DNA of 58,023 nt, from assembly GCF_002335525.1 (NCBI RefSeq), contig NZ_BDUF01000076.1:4724-62746 (forward strand). The letters run 5' to 3'. The notes under the pieces are model-generated. The model did no database searches and was not told the DNA's origin. It worked only from the letters and a program-made list of their open reading frames with translations. The position numbers were made by a program, and so were the translations under genes. Source of the DNA: Effusibacillus lacus (GTDB lineage: Bacteria; Bacillota; Bacilli; Tumebacillales; Effusibacillaceae). Below are positions 27,161 to 36,661 of the stretch, in pieces. Positions within the stretch are counted from its first letter, which is position 1, and every line of letters starts with the position of its first letter.

Positions 27161-27601
27161 TTATCTTTTGCTGTATATCAGCCAAGTAGCAACGAATAAT
27201 AGGAAGACACCCAATACTCTTTGCCAATCGATAGGACGAGGGGCTAATCCAAACCATCCGAATTGGTCGATTAAGAGAGCAATTGTCAGTTGTCCTGCTA
27301 ACGCTGCCACCATTACTGTTGTTACTCCTACCTGCGGTACCGCAACGATTATGGAAGTCACATATATGGCGCCCAGGAATCCTCCTAACCACTGCCACCA
27401 GGGTACATGGATGACTTCTTTGATGTTTCCTTTCCCCCAGATTGTTGCTACTACAGCCAGAGTCAACACCCCAACCGTAAAGGAAATGAAGGAGGATTCC
27501 ATTATCCCCACTTTTTTTGAAAGTGCAGTATTAATAGGCGACTGGAATCCTATCATGACACCTGCCAATACCATAAGTCCTATGTATAACCAATTTTGCA
27601 A
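27161..27601 (-). CDS. Small DMT-family transporter (YdcZ/DUF606)
   Basis: The 146-residue protein has five hydrophobic segments and the DUF606 pattern GVMIGFQSPINTALSKKVG near the N-terminus, then WWQWLGGFLGAIYVTSIIVA and LIDQFGWFGL. Members are half-size drug/metabolite transporter proteins, often working as dimers; substrates are unknown. It lies 131 nt after the SdpR-like repressor gene and may be controlled with it. Confidence 0.85.
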   Translation of the reverse strand: MQNWLYIGLMVLAGVMIGFQSPINTALSKKVGIMESSFISFTVGVLTLAVVATIWGKGNIKEVIHVPWWQWLGGFLGAIYVTSIIVAVPQVGVTTVMVAALAGQLTIALLIDQFGWFGLAPRPIDWQRVLGVFLLFVATWLIYSKR

Positions 27602-27732
27602 TGCAGCTCATCTCCACACTCCAAATTATAATTTACGCTGTCTATGGAAGCTACATCTACCAGATAGCAAAATCACTTCTACAGGGCCAGCATTGGCTTC
27701 AAAAGAGTAAGACAACATCGATCCATCCCCAC

Positions 27733-28029
27733 TTACTTTTCATGTGCACCTTTCTTCTCCCCCTTTTCTGCAGCAGTTCCGGTAATTTCCAGAAACCACC
27801 CTATGACTTCCTGCACCACTGTCGAGTTCAGAGAATACACGATGTTTTGTCCTCTCCGTTCATCCAACACCAGACGGGCTTGTTTTAAAGAATTCAGATG
27901 ATGGGAAATGCTCGGTTTCGTCATATTGAACTGGTCGGCGATCTCCCCCGCTGTCATGTCCCGTTCCCGCAGCAGTCGGATGATTTTCCGTCGTGTCGGA
28001 TCGGACAAGGCTTTGAATGTTTCATTCAT
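27733..28029 (-). CDS. sdpR: ArsR-family autorepressor, SdpR-like
   Basis: The 98-residue winged helix protein begins MNETFKALSDPTRRKIIRLL and has the recognition helix MTKPSISHHLNSLKQARLV. This is the SdpR type of ArsR regulators, which lacks metal-binding cysteines. In B. subtilis SdpR is partnered with the membrane protein SdpI; no SdpI is seen here, and the next gene is a DUF606 transporter. A strong inverted repeat lies just before its start, so autorepression is likely. Confidence 0.85.
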   Translation of the reverse strand: MNETFKALSDPTRRKIIRLLRERDMTAGEIADQFNMTKPSISHHLNSLKQARLVLDERRGQNIVYSLNSTVVQEVIGWFLEITGTAAEKGEKKGAHEK

Positions 28030-28041
28030 TTGGATCCCCTC

Positions 28042-28067
28042 TTTAGATATTTAGAAAAATATCTAAA
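28042..28067 (-). promoter_or_regulatory. Inverted-repeat operator upstream of sdpR
   Basis: TTTAGATATTT (28042-28052) and AAATATCTAAA (28057-28067) are perfect 11-bp arms around four bases, 13 bp before the ATG. Sites of this AT-rich kind are normal for ArsR-family repressors. Confidence 0.7.
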
Positions 28068-28100
28068 TATAGTCTACAAAAATCTGGTCGATTGTCAAGA

Positions 28101-28128
28101 AAAAAAATAAGGGGGACACCCCCCTATT
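28101..28128 (-). terminator. Terminator overlapping the end of the ylyA-like gene
   Basis: AATAGGGGG and CCCCCTTATT pair around GTGT, followed by a run of T on the minus strand. The stem begins in the stop codon of the DksA-like gene. Confidence 0.7.
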
Positions 28129-28948
28129 CCCTTCGGTCTTCGTCAAAACGGTCCCAGTTGTTCTCCGAACTTTCGTTCAACATGTCATCCGACTCGAGAC
28201 CCATCCAGTTCAATTCGTCCATATAGTCCCGGGCATTTCTCCGATAGGCTTCGTTTCGCGTAAACCCCGTCGGATTGCCATGCAGGTCGGCTGTCAGATA
28301 ACCTTCCAGATCCTCGACATAACCCCTTCTTTCTTCACTGTCGATGTAAAGCAGTTCCGGGTCTGTCCCGTCTTCAAAGTCGACAGCCGAGTTGGAAGTA
28401 CCATACCGTTCAACATCCTGCCAGGCGTCCTCACCGTCATACGGAACCTGCTCATGCCGGTTGTTATCGTTAAATACACGGCCATAACCGGGGTACTCAA
28501 AGTTTTCCTCAACAGGACGATTCTCTTCGATCTCGTGTTCTTCCGCATCTTCCTGGCATCTGACGCAAAATTCGGCTGCAGGTTCCGCCTGCAACCGTTC
28601 AAACGGTATCTCTTGTCCACAATGGGCGCAGGTTCCGTAGGTACCATCCTCCATGCGTTCCAACGCTTCGTCAATTCGCGCCAAGCGAATGGATTCAGCA
28701 TCCCGCAGGGCCAAATCTTTGCCCCGTTCATACAACTCGTCCCCGATATCGGCCGGGTGGTTATCGTACATGGACAATTCACCAAGCTGGTCGACCATGG
28801 AATTTGGGATTCCAAAGCGGTCATTCCTGTCCAGCGCGTCGCGTATGTCGGTCATTTCCTCTTCCAAGCGGTTGCGCAGTTCCAATAACTGTTCGCTTGT
28901 CAGGTTCACCTGGAGACCCCCTTCTGCAACATCGGGTGCTACTTTCAA
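28124..28948 (-). CDS. TraR/DksA-type zinc finger protein (YteA/YlyA family)
   Basis: The 274-residue protein has a coiled-coil N-terminal part, then a four-cysteine zinc finger (Cys107, Cys110, Cys128, Cys131 in CAHCGQEIPFERL and CVRC). A long acidic C-terminal region follows, rich in Asp, Glu, Tyr and Asn. Sporulation-associated YteA-type proteins look like this, and its place between ileS and lspA matches ylyA of B. subtilis, an RNA polymerase-binding protein. The start is TTG at 28948 with GGAGGACGC upstream. Confidence 0.85.
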   Translation of the reverse strand: MKVAPDVAEGGLQVNLTSEQLLELRNRLEEEMTDIRDALDRNDRFGIPNSMVDQLGELSMYDNHPADIGDELYERGKDLALRDAESIRLARIDEALERMEDGTYGTCAHCGQEIPFERLQAEPAAEFCVRCQEDAEEHEIEENRPVEENFEYPGYGRVFNDNNRHEQVPYDGEDAWQDVERYGTSNSAVDFEDGTDPELLYIDSEERRGYVEDLEGYLTADLHGNPTGFTRNEAYRRNARDYMDELNWMGLESDDMLNESSENNWDRFDEDRRE

Positions 28949-28974
28949 TTGTTCCCGCGTCCTCCGGAAAGTAA

Positions 28975-29280
28975 TCAGGGAATGTGCGGCGTATCCAATT
29001 GCGCCCTTACAATGCGCACGATCTCGGCCAAATAGCGTCCAATCAATGGAAGTTTCCGATCTGCAAGTTCCTGCAAAATCAGGAGCAGCACAGCCAGAAT
29101 CACGGTAAAGCCAAGCCCCGTGCCGACTCCTCTGGCCACACCGCTTATGAAATTGACAGTGATCAGGCGAAGCGGTCGGTTCAACAACTGGACATACTCG
29201 GCCAACTGGGCCCTTTCAAGGTGCATGGCCAGCCGCTCGAGATGCTCCTTTACGGTTGCCAAATCCTTTTTCTCATTCAT
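28975..29280 (-). CDS. DUF5665-like small membrane protein
   Basis: The 101-residue protein has a basic amphipathic N-terminal half (VKEHLERLAMHLERAQLAEY), one long hydrophobic segment (residues 56-78) and a short charged tail. The pattern LLNRPLRLITVNFISGVARG is that of DUF5665 proteins of spore formers; no function is known. The ATG at 29280 follows AAGGGGG. It lies between ileS and the ylyA-like gene and is probably co-transcribed with the latter. Confidence 0.75.
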   Translation of the reverse strand: MNEKKDLATVKEHLERLAMHLERAQLAEYVQLLNRPLRLITVNFISGVARGVGTGLGFTVILAVLLLILQELADRKLPLIGRYLAEIVRIVRAQLDTPHIP

Positions 29281-29446
29281 CCGCCGCAACCCCCTTGAGG
29301 TATTGTAACCTTTGACATACCTCATGTATGCGGCTGCCGTTACGAAAATGTTCAGAGAAATGCCTTTATTTCCATCTTCTATTGGACGAAATATCTTGTA
29401 TCATGTATTGTATTAAGGTAACCAAAAGGAGGGAAAAACTCCTGCC

Positions 29447-29626
29447 ATGAAACGGCATATGGTACGTTCTGTAGGTTCCATTCTCATCTGGCTCGGCTCT
29501 ATCGCGATAATTGCAGGCTTCTTGACAAAAATGATCTTTCAATTCGATACCCTCACGCCCTACAGCCCTGTGTTCTTCACCCTCATCTTGGCAGGCATCA
29601 CTCTCCTTGTCGTCACCCGCATATAA
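29447..29626 (+). CDS. Small two-helix membrane protein
   Basis: A 59-codon frame starts MKRHMVRSVGSILIWLGSIA and holds two hydrophobic helices (about residues 9-26 and 40-57) joined by a short polar loop. AAAAGGAGGG lies 10 nt before the ATG and a strong bidirectional terminator begins at its stop codon, so it looks like a real gene. It is convergent with ileS. I know no family for it. Confidence 0.65.
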   Translation: MKRHMVRSVGSILIWLGSIAIIAGFLTKMIFQFDTLTPYSPVFFTLILAGITLLVVTRI

Positions 29627-29665
29627 AAAACCCTTTCACGAAAAACCTCGTGAAAGGGTTTTTTC
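29627..29665. terminator. Bidirectional terminator of ileS and the small membrane gene
   Basis: CCCTTTCACGA (29631-29641) and TCGTGAAAGGG (29648-29658) form a perfect 11-bp stem, with A runs on one side and T runs on the other. It works in both directions. Confidence 0.9.
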
Positions 29666-29672
29666 TCATTTC

Positions 29673-32444
29673 CTACAGGAAGAATTTCACATTCTCCACG
29701 CAAGCAGGACATAACGTGGGATGCTCTTCCGTTTTCCCGACTTCCGGTGTCACAATGCGGCATCGTTCACAAGTTTCCCCTTCCGCTACCCGCACACGAA
29801 TGGAGAGCCCCGTATAGGCAGCCGCATCCTGTGGAATCGGAGCCCCGGGTTGGAAGAGATGGACTTCCGATACGCCCAACACTTCCTTTAAACGCGGTGT
29901 GCCCTGCAGAGTCACCAGTGCTTCCGAAGTCTCCGGATACAGGTCAACGGCCGCCATCAGGGATTTTCCGATTACTTTCTCCTGACGTGCAACTTCCAGT
30001 GCCTTCAGCACTTCGTCACGAAGGTCAAGGATCTTTTCCCACTTTTTATCCAGCTCCGGGTTCAGGAAATCTGTCCTGACGGGACTCCACTGTTCCAGCT
30101 GAACGCTTGCTCCCGCCGCGCCCGGGACGTATTGCCATACTTCGTCGGCGGTGTGGGTAAGGATGGGCGCTGCCAACTTCACCAATTCCACCAGAATATG
30201 ATACATGGCGGTTTGAGCAGAACGTCGTTCCAGTGAATCAGGCGCACTTGTATATACTCGGTCTTTCAGCACGTCAAAGTAGAAAGCGGACATGTCAACG
30301 GTGCAGAAGTTGTTGATGTCATGGAACACCACATGGAAGTCATAGTTCCGATAGGCCTTCATGGTCCGTTCTTTCAATGCTTCCATCTTATGCAGGGCCC
30401 AGCGGTCAATTTCCAGCATCTGATCCAACGGGACCGTATTGCGCACCGGGTCAAAATCATTTACGTTTCCAAGCAAATAACGGAATGTGTTGCGGATTTT
30501 CCGGTATACTTCCGCCACCTGCTTCAGGATTGCGTCGGACACCCGCACATCTGAACGGTAATCCACCGATGCCACCCACAGGCGCAGGATGTCGGCGCCC
30601 AGGTTTTCCAGCACCTTGAGCGGATCGACCACATTCCCCAGACTCTTGGACATTTTCCGGCCTTCCCCATCAAGCACGAATCCATGCGAAAGAACTTCCT
30701 TGTAGGGGGCGCCGCCCTTCACCGCCACCGCCGTTGTCAGCGAAGAATTGAACCAGCCGCGGTACTGGTCGGAACCTTCCAGGTAAAGATCAGCAGGCCA
30801 CTGCAGATCTTCCCGGCCTTCACAGACCGCAATATGGGAAGAGCCGGAATCAAACCATACATCCATGATGTCCGTCTCTTTGCGGAATGCACCGTTGCCG
30901 CATTCACAGACGGTTCCCTGAGGCAACAGATCGGCCGCTTCCCGCTCGAACCAAACTTGCGAGCCATGCTTCGCAAACAGGCTGGCCACATGTTCAATCG
31001 TGACTTTGGTAATCAGTTCCTTGTTGCAGTCCGTACAATAGAAAATCGGGATCGGCACACCCCATACCCGTTGCCGGGAGATGCACCAGTCCTGCCTTTC
31101 TGCCACCATGTTGTGCAGACGGACTTCCCCCCAGGACGGATTCCATTTTACCTGCTTGATCTGTTCCAGCAATTCGTCACGAATCTTGTCAATGGACCCG
31201 AACCACTGCTCAGTCGCCCGGTAGATGACCGGATTCTTGCAGCGCCAGCAATGGGGGTAAGAGTGGTTCATCTCCGACTCGTGCAGCAGGTTTCCCGCTT
31301 CCTTCAGCGCTTCCGTAATGGCAGGGTTTGCTTTCGCATAGAATTGACCCGCAAAAGGACCCGCTTCTTTTGTAAATTTCCCGTGGTCGTCAATGGGAAC
31401 CAGTACCGGCAGTCCATACTGCCCCCCTACCAGGAAGTCTTCCATTCCGTGGCCCGGAGCCGTATGCACGCAGCCCGTACCGGCATCCAAAGTTACATGG
31501 TCACCAAGTACCACTAAAGACTTTCGATCGAAAAGCGGGTGTTTGGCTTCCACAAGTTCCAGATCGGAACCCTTGAAGGATGCCTCCACTTTCGCTTCTG
31601 CCCCAAAGCCTGCCGCTTTGGTGACAGACCCCAGCAGTTCTTTTGCGACGACCAGTTTCTCACCGTTTACCTCAGCCAGGACATATTCAATCTCCGGATG
31701 AACGGCAATCGCCACGTTGGCCGGAATGGTCCAGGGAGTTGTGGTCCAGATCACGATGAAGGAGCCTTCCGGCAGCCTTCCTTTCCCATCCGTTACCGGG
31801 AATTTCACATAAATGGAGGGCGATTTTTTGTCCGCATATTCGATTTCGGCTTCCGCCAGTGCAGTTTCGCAGTTGGGACACCAATAGACCGGTTTCATTC
31901 CCTTGTAGATCAGCCCTTTGGCTGCCATTTCCCCAAATACTCGGATTTGTGCCGCTTCATAAGCAGGAAGCAATGTGATGTAAGGATTGTCCCAGTCACC
32001 CCGAACGCCCAACCGTTTGAACTGGGCACGCTGGCGGTCAATGTAGTCCCATGCATAGTCATGGCACATTTGCCGGAACTGGGGAACCGGGATTTCGTGC
32101 CGGTTAATCTTCTTGTTCTTGATAATCGCCTGCTCGATGGGAAGGCCATGTGTGTCCCAACCGGGTACGTAGGGTGCGTTGTATCCTTCCATCGTTTTCG
32201 ATTTGACGATCATGTCCTTCAGAATTTTGTTGACCGCATGTCCGAGGTGAATATCTCCGTTGGCATATGGAGGGCCGTCATGCAGGACAAACATGGGCTT
32301 TCCCTCCCGGGCCTCCTGCACCTTTTTGTAAAGTCCCATTTCTTCCCAACGTTTCTGGATCTCGGGTTCCCGCTGCGGCAGATTGCCGCGCATGGGAAAC
32401 TCCGTTTCTGGCAAATTCAATGTTTTGCTGTAATCAGTTGCCAT
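29673..32444 (-). CDS. ileS: Isoleucyl-tRNA synthetase
   Basis: The 923-residue class I synthetase has the HIGH-type motif in [16 protein letters not shown] near residue 57, the KMSKS motif in [16 protein letters not shown], and a C-terminal zinc site (CERCRIV and CPACVENV). It charges tRNA-Ile. The ATG at 32444 follows AAGGGGGAATCC. Expression is governed by a T-box leader with an isoleucine specifier. Confidence 0.97.
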   Translation of the reverse strand: MATDYSKTLNLPETEFPMRGNLPQREPEIQKRWEEMGLYKKVQEAREGKPMFVLHDGPPYANGDIHLGHAVNKILKDMIVKSKTMEGYNAPYVPGWDTHGLPIEQAIIKNKKINRHEIPVPQFRQMCHDYAWDYIDRQRAQFKRLGVRGDWDNPYITLLPAYEAAQIRVFGEMAAKGLIYKGMKPVYWCPNCETALAEAEIEYADKKSPSIYVKFPVTDGKGRLPEGSFIVIWTTTPWTIPANVAIAVHPEIEYVLAEVNGEKLVVAKELLGSVTKAAGFGAEAKVEASFKGSDLELVEAKHPLFDRKSLVVLGDHVTLDAGTGCVHTAPGHGMEDFLVGGQYGLPVLVPIDDHGKFTKEAGPFAGQFYAKANPAITEALKEAGNLLHESEMNHSYPHCWRCKNPVIYRATEQWFGSIDKIRDELLEQIKQVKWNPSWGEVRLHNMVAERQDWCISRQRVWGVPIPIFYCTDCNKELITKVTIEHVASLFAKHGSQVWFEREAADLLPQGTVCECGNGAFRKETDIMDVWFDSGSSHIAVCEGREDLQWPADLYLEGSDQYRGWFNSSLTTAVAVKGGAPYKEVLSHGFVLDGEGRKMSKSLGNVVDPLKVLENLGADILRLWVASVDYRSDVRVSDAILKQVAEVYRKIRNTFRYLLGNVNDFDPVRNTVPLDQMLEIDRWALHKMEALKERTMKAYRNYDFHVVFHDINNFCTVDMSAFYFDVLKDRVYTSAPDSLERRSAQTAMYHILVELVKLAAPILTHTADEVWQYVPGAAGASVQLEQWSPVRTDFLNPELDKKWEKILDLRDEVLKALEVARQEKVIGKSLMAAVDLYPETSEALVTLQGTPRLKEVLGVSEVHLFQPGAPIPQDAAAYTGLSIRVRVAEGETCERCRIVTPEVGKTEEHPTLCPACVENVKFFL

Positions 32445-32480
32445 CTGGATTCCCCCTTATTCTTGCAATCCTGGATCAAA

Positions 32481-32887
32481 TCAAAAAAACCCTTCGCCCC
32501 AAACAGGGACGAAAGGCTTACTTTCGCGGTACCACCCACATTGCCTAACCCCATTAGTGGCAACTTAACGGTTTACCGTTTAGTTGTCCACTTATACCCG
32601 GACGGGTGCTAAGTGAAGTGAAGCGTTGCAGAAACGCCGGGTACTTAATGGGGACCCCGGAAAAACAGGGCACAGGCCACTTTAGGTGCGGTAACGGGCA
32701 CGAACCGGCTTATCCTACTGCCCGCAGCAGCCAAACATAAGGAATGGCCAGCGGTTTTCAGCAAGCTACTTACGGGTGATATTCCCTGACTTTCCGCTTT
32801 CCCGGCTCTCACCAATCCCGGTTCGCTGCAAAGCATCCAGCTGGTACTTGTCCCGATCATCGTTTTTTGCCAAGCAAATTTTAATCG
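32481..32887 (-). promoter_or_regulatory. T-box riboswitch (isoleucine) of ileS
   Basis: The leader contains the T-box GGTGGTACCGCG (about 32526-32537), a terminator built from CCTTTCGTCCC and GGGGCGAAGG with a T run, and a stem I with GGGAATATCACCC. In that stem ATC (32778-32780) is the specifier for isoleucine. Uncharged tRNA-Ile would stabilise the antiterminator. At roughly 400 nt it is longer than most; an extra long hairpin around AACGGTAAACCGTT (near 32568-32582) accounts for part of it. Confidence 0.9.
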
Positions 32888-32893
32888 GATTCT

Positions 32894-32923
32894 ATTATAT
32901 GCAAAGGGTTGATGCGCTGTCAA
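32894..32923 (-). promoter_or_regulatory. SigA promoter of ileS
   Basis: Minus-strand TTGACA (32918-32923), 18 bp, TATAAT (32894-32899): consensus in both elements. It lies 10 bp after the divIVA stop. Confidence 0.92.
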
Positions 32924-32932
32924 ACGAGTTCG

Positions 32933-33397
32933 TTATTCTTCAACCAGCTTGTCCCAATCGTTGGTTTCCAGCATTTCAAGCTGGGCTTGAATCAAGGCAC
33001 GGAACCGGGCCCTGTAGATCGAGGCCTGCTTTTGCATATTCTCCAGTTCCAATGAGATTTCTCGGGAACGCAGCAACGCTTCGTTAACGATTCGATCTGC
33101 GTTCTTCTCCGCTTCCTTCACAATCAATTGAGCCTCTTTCCGGGCATTGGCCTTGACTTCTTCCGCCGTTTCCTGTGCCACAACGATCGATTTGCTCAAG
33201 CTGTCCTCGATATTCTCAAAATGAGCCAAGCGTTCCTTCAACTGGGAGACCTGCTCTTCGAGGTTCTTCTTTTCACGAATCAGGGATTCGTAATCTTTTA
33301 TTACATGATCAAGAAATTCGTTAACTTCATCCTGGTTATAACCGCGAAGGGCACGGGAAAATTCCTTGTTGTGAATATCCATGGGAGTCAAGGGCAT
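32933..33397 (-). CDS. divIVA: Cell division / polarity protein DivIVA
   Basis: The 154-residue coiled-coil protein begins MPLTPMDIHNKEFSRALRGY, the lipid-binding N-terminal domain with its conserved arginine and aromatic residues. A long coiled coil follows (LEEQVSQLKERLAHFENIED onward). DivIVA senses negative curvature and recruits Min proteins and sporulation factors to poles. The ATG at 33397 follows GGAGGTG. It closes the sepF-ylmG-ylmH-divIVA set. Confidence 0.95.
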   Translation of the reverse strand: MPLTPMDIHNKEFSRALRGYNQDEVNEFLDHVIKDYESLIREKKNLEEQVSQLKERLAHFENIEDSLSKSIVVAQETAEEVKANARKEAQLIVKEAEKNADRIVNEALLRSREISLELENMQKQASIYRARFRALIQAQLEMLETNDWDKLVEE

Positions 33398-33478
33398 GCA
33401 AGAGGCACCTCCATTTGAATTGAACAAGTACATCCTGTCCTTTATTTCGACAAAATGAGTCTTATTCCTGCACGCAAC

Positions 33479-34258
33479 TCACAGATATTTCCCAATTCTG
33501 ACAAGGGTTCGCCCTTTCTTGGTCAGCCCGCCGATTTCCATGATTTTAAGCCTGCCCATACCTCTTAAGGAAATGACATCCCCTTCCTCGACTTGCAGGG
33601 ATGGGTCCGTTACCGTTTGCCAATTCAACTGCAGCTTGCCGCTCTTGATGGGGTCCAGAATTTTGCCGCGAGCCAACTGGAACCCTTCAGCCGTTACCGC
33701 ATCTACCCGCAGGGACATGACAGTAAATTCCCGCTCGGAAAAATGAATCACCGGTCGGCGGTACTCTTCACGGCTTATTTGACGGACCAGTACAGACGCT
33801 CGCCCGGCTTTGTTAAGATGCAATCGAATATAGTCTGCCACATCGGCGGCCGCCACCAAATCACAGCCATCTTCCATCACGGACAAATCCCCAATCTTTT
33901 CCCGTTTCAGTCCCAAACCGGTTAATGCCCCCAGATAGTCCCCGTGCTTCAATGTCAAATATTCACCCGGTATCTCAAGGCGCATCCAGTCCAGTTCAAA
34001 TTCAGATGGTTCCGGAGTCCAATAGTCGGGTGCCAACAAGACTCGCTTTCTTTCCGCTCCCTCCCATCCGCCGTCTGCAAAAACAACAACACCGCCCACT
34101 GTACGGGCGATGTTCTCGGCGATTCGAACCTGACGAGGATCCAGGAAAGGGGTCAATACCGGTGAATGCCGGGAGGAGGCCCGGTGGACCAGCTCAATCA
34201 TCCGCTGAACGAAAGGCTTTTCTTCCGGTCGATAATGCATCAGCCAATTGTCACTCAT
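33479..34258 (-). CDS. ylmH: S4-domain RNA-binding protein YlmH
   Basis: The 259-residue protein has an N-terminal YlmH-specific region and a C-terminal S4 domain (VDAVTAEGFQLARGKILDPI to ISLRGMGRLKIMEIGGLTKK). In Bacillus such proteins bind stalled 50S ribosomes and support rescue. It lies between ylmG and divIVA in the conserved order, with GGGAGGGACTC before the ATG. Confidence 0.92.
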   Translation of the reverse strand: MSDNWLMHYRPEEKPFVQRMIELVHRASSRHSPVLTPFLDPRQVRIAENIARTVGGVVVFADGGWEGAERKRVLLAPDYWTPEPSEFELDWMRLEIPGEYLTLKHGDYLGALTGLGLKREKIGDLSVMEDGCDLVAAADVADYIRLHLNKAGRASVLVRQISREEYRRPVIHFSEREFTVMSLRVDAVTAEGFQLARGKILDPIKSGKLQLNWQTVTDPSLQVEEGDVISLRGMGRLKIMEIGGLTKKGRTLVRIGKYL

Positions 34259-34280
34259 GAGTCCCTCCCTGACACTTGCC

Positions 34281-34550
34281 TTACAAGATGCTTCTCAGCA
34301 CAGTTTCCAGACCTGCTTGGATCAGGATCAACGTAAAGATCGCAACGATCGGGGAAATGTCAATCGGACCCAATGGAGGGATAAACCGTCTGAAATACTT
34401 CAGGTAAGGTTCTGTAATCTTGTACAAAAATTGGCCCAGACTGGTACGTTCCATATCAGGAACCCATGACATCAACACCCGGGCGATCAGAATAAATTCA
34501 TATACTCGAAAGGCAGTGTCAATCAGCCTTGAAAGCTCATATTCCGACAT
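34281..34550 (-). CDS. ylmG: YggT-family membrane protein YlmG
   Basis: The 89-residue protein has two membrane helices (residues 12-29 and 64-84) flanking PYLKYFRRFIPPLGPIDISP, the YggT signature. The family is linked to membrane organisation and division, and the gene follows sepF by four bases. Confidence 0.93.
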   Translation of the reverse strand: MSEYELSRLIDTAFRVYEFILIARVLMSWVPDMERTSLGQFLYKITEPYLKYFRRFIPPLGPIDISPIVAIFTLILIQAGLETVLRSIL

Positions 34551-34554
34551 TTTT

Positions 34555-35004
34555 TCACCTCATTTGACTTTTGGAGACCATTTGACTGAGTTCCGGTTTA
34601 TTGTTGAGAAGGTCGCTTATAGCCCCCTGTACATCCACATTATCGGGAGCACACAAGAAGATTTGATGGCCGATTTTTTCCATTCGCCCACCCAGAGCAT
34701 AAATGGTTCCCGACAGAAAGTCAATGATACGGAGTGCATGGTCAAATTGCGCCTTGTGAAGATTCAGCACGACAGTGCGGCGAGCCCGAAGATGGTCTGC
34801 GATCATTTGCGCCTCCTCGAATGATTGAGGTTCACAAAGCATCAGACGGACCTGCTTTTGTGTGTGCAAACTGACTACAGCCGCTTTCCGCTGCATGGAA
34901 ATCACATCGGAAGCACTTTCCATTTCCTGCGTTTTGTCCTGCCTTTTGTCCGTATTTGCCGTTTCGTCCATCAACCCGAGAAACTGCATCATCTTATTCC
35001 ACAT
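34555..35004 (-). CDS. sepF: Cell division protein SepF
   Basis: The 149-residue protein has an amphipathic N-terminal membrane-binding helix (MWNKMMQFLGLMDE), a linker, and the SepF core (VVLNLHKAQFDHALRIIDFL, then GTIYALGGRMEKIGHQIFLC). SepF tethers FtsZ to the membrane and organises filaments into rings. It is flanked by ylmE and ylmG as in Bacillus. Confidence 0.95.
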   Translation of the reverse strand: MWNKMMQFLGLMDETANTDKRQDKTQEMESASDVISMQRKAAVVSLHTQKQVRLMLCEPQSFEEAQMIADHLRARRTVVLNLHKAQFDHALRIIDFLSGTIYALGGRMEKIGHQIFLCAPDNVDVQGAISDLLNNKPELSQMVSKSQMR

Positions 35005-35020
35005 GATGATACCCCCGTAT

Positions 35021-35692
35021 TTATGGTTTTACCAATACGCTTCCCAACCGGACCAGAGTGGCCCCCTCTTCAACCGCCACCTCAAAGTCGCCGGACATGC
35101 CCATGGACAGATGGCTGATATCGGGGTATTCCGGTCTCAACTGGTCACGTAATTCGCGCAAGCCGCGAAACACCGGCCTGGCCTCTTCCGGATCATCGGT
35201 TATGGGAGCCATTGTCATCAGACCTTGTACCTGAACTCGATCCATCCCGGCTATTTCCTTCAGAAAAGAAGGAACCTCATCCGGTGCCAATCCGCTCTTA
35301 GTCTGTTCGCCTGAGATGTTGACCTGAATCAGGCAGGATGCGGTACAATCCAGTTTCTCCGCTTGTTTCTGCATTTCTTTGGCCAATGACAAGCGGTCCA
35401 ATGAATGGATCAGGTGAAAATGGGGCAGAACGTCCTTCACCTTGTTGGTCTGCAAACTGCCGATAAAATGCCATCTTGCGCTGTCTTTGATTTCCTTGAC
35501 TTTTGGCAGAGCAACCTGGATCCGGTTCTCCCCAAGATCTTGGATACCTGTCGCCAGAAGCGCTCGCGTCTCTTGAATGCCGATATATTTGGTCACCGCG
35601 ACAACCGTCACTTCTTCAGGCCTGCGCCCGGACCTGCCGCAAGCCTGTGCAATCCTGTTTTGTATGGAAGTCAGCCTGTCTTTGTAATCCAT
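35021..35692 (-). CDS. ylmE: PLP homeostasis protein YlmE (YggS family)
   Basis: The 223-residue alanine racemase-like barrel begins with TSIQNRIAQACGRSGRRPEE and holds the cofactor lysine in VTVVAVTKYIG near residue 35. LSMGMSGDFEVAVEEGATLV binds the phosphate. These proteins buffer pyridoxal phosphate and affect amino acid balance. Confidence 0.93.
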   Translation of the reverse strand: MDYKDRLTSIQNRIAQACGRSGRRPEEVTVVAVTKYIGIQETRALLATGIQDLGENRIQVALPKVKEIKDSARWHFIGSLQTNKVKDVLPHFHLIHSLDRLSLAKEMQKQAEKLDCTASCLIQVNISGEQTKSGLAPDEVPSFLKEIAGMDRVQVQGLMTMAPITDDPEEARPVFRGLRELRDQLRPEYPDISHLSMGMSGDFEVAVEEGATLVRLGSVLVKP

Positions 35693-35757
35693 CGGTTATC
35701 ACCACTGCTTGTCCCTAATGGAAATATATTCTTCCTGATTTCCTATTTTCCTGCCTG

Positions 35758-36552
35758 TCACAACAGGACAACCAGACCTGCAAGCCGTCCTGTTGCTCCC
35801 CGTTCCGCACGATGAGAGAAATAGGTATCTATGTCACATGCGGTGCAACCGCCGAAACGTTCCACATGCTCCGGTCTGAGCCCCGCTTCCAGAAGAATCT
35901 GCCGATTGGCCAGAGGAAGCGACAGTTGCCATCTCCCGTTGGAATTGGCCTTAAAGAAGGCAGCACCCCGGGGATATTCGTTGACAAACGGATCGTATAC
36001 TTTATCGTCCACTTCATAACAACAATCGTCAATGCCCGGTCCAATGGCAGCCACCAGATTTGCCGGATCGCAACCGAACGCTTCCTGCATAACGCGAACC
36101 GTTTCTTTGGCTATTTGACTCTTGGTTCCTTTCCAGCCGGCGTGAATGGAAGCCGCCGCTTTTTGCACCGGGTCCAATAGCAAAATCGGGACACAATCGG
36201 CCGCAAACGTGGAAAGCACGACCCCCGGTTGATTGGTGACCAACGCATCGGTCCCCGGAATTGCATCCGTATAGACAAAAGCGCCCCGGCTGACATGCTC
36301 TTTGCCGACCACGGCAACTTGTTTGCCATGAACCTGTTCACCGCAAACCCATTGACTCAACTGAACACCCAATATTTGCGAAACGAGTTCCCGATTTTTG
36401 ATAACAGACTCCGGCAGATCCCCCACATGCAGGCCCAGATTCAGGCCTGCCCACTCACCGGTTGAAACGCCACCCTGCCGGGTTGTGAAAACCGCTTTTG
36501 CAATTCCGGTTCTGTTGATATTGTCAGCAATCAATACATGCGGTTCCAGCAT
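35758..36552 (-). CDS. ylmD: Laccase-domain protein YlmD (PgeF / YfiH family)
   Basis: The 264-residue protein has the copper/zinc-site motifs of the family: CGEQVHGKQVAVV, TFAADCVPILLLD and SIHAGWKGTKSQIA. Members act as purine nucleoside phosphorylase/adenosine deaminase or as peptidoglycan editing factors. It is in the usual place between ylmC and ylmE. Confidence 0.93.
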   Translation of the reverse strand: MLEPHVLIADNINRTGIAKAVFTTRQGGVSTGEWAGLNLGLHVGDLPESVIKNRELVSQILGVQLSQWVCGEQVHGKQVAVVGKEHVSRGAFVYTDAIPGTDALVTNQPGVVLSTFAADCVPILLLDPVQKAAASIHAGWKGTKSQIAKETVRVMQEAFGCDPANLVAAIGPGIDDCCYEVDDKVYDPFVNEYPRGAAFFKANSNGRWQLSLPLANRQILLEAGLRPEHVERFGGCTACDIDTYFSHRAERGATGRLAGLVVLL

Positions 36553-36661
36553 CGGTATCTCCTCTCATCCGTTCTTTTTGCATCGTATCACAGACCCGCG
36601 ATACCCGCAAAGGGCGTAGATCCTGGGAGAGCGCCCCTAAGAAGCGCATCTTGCAATCCGT

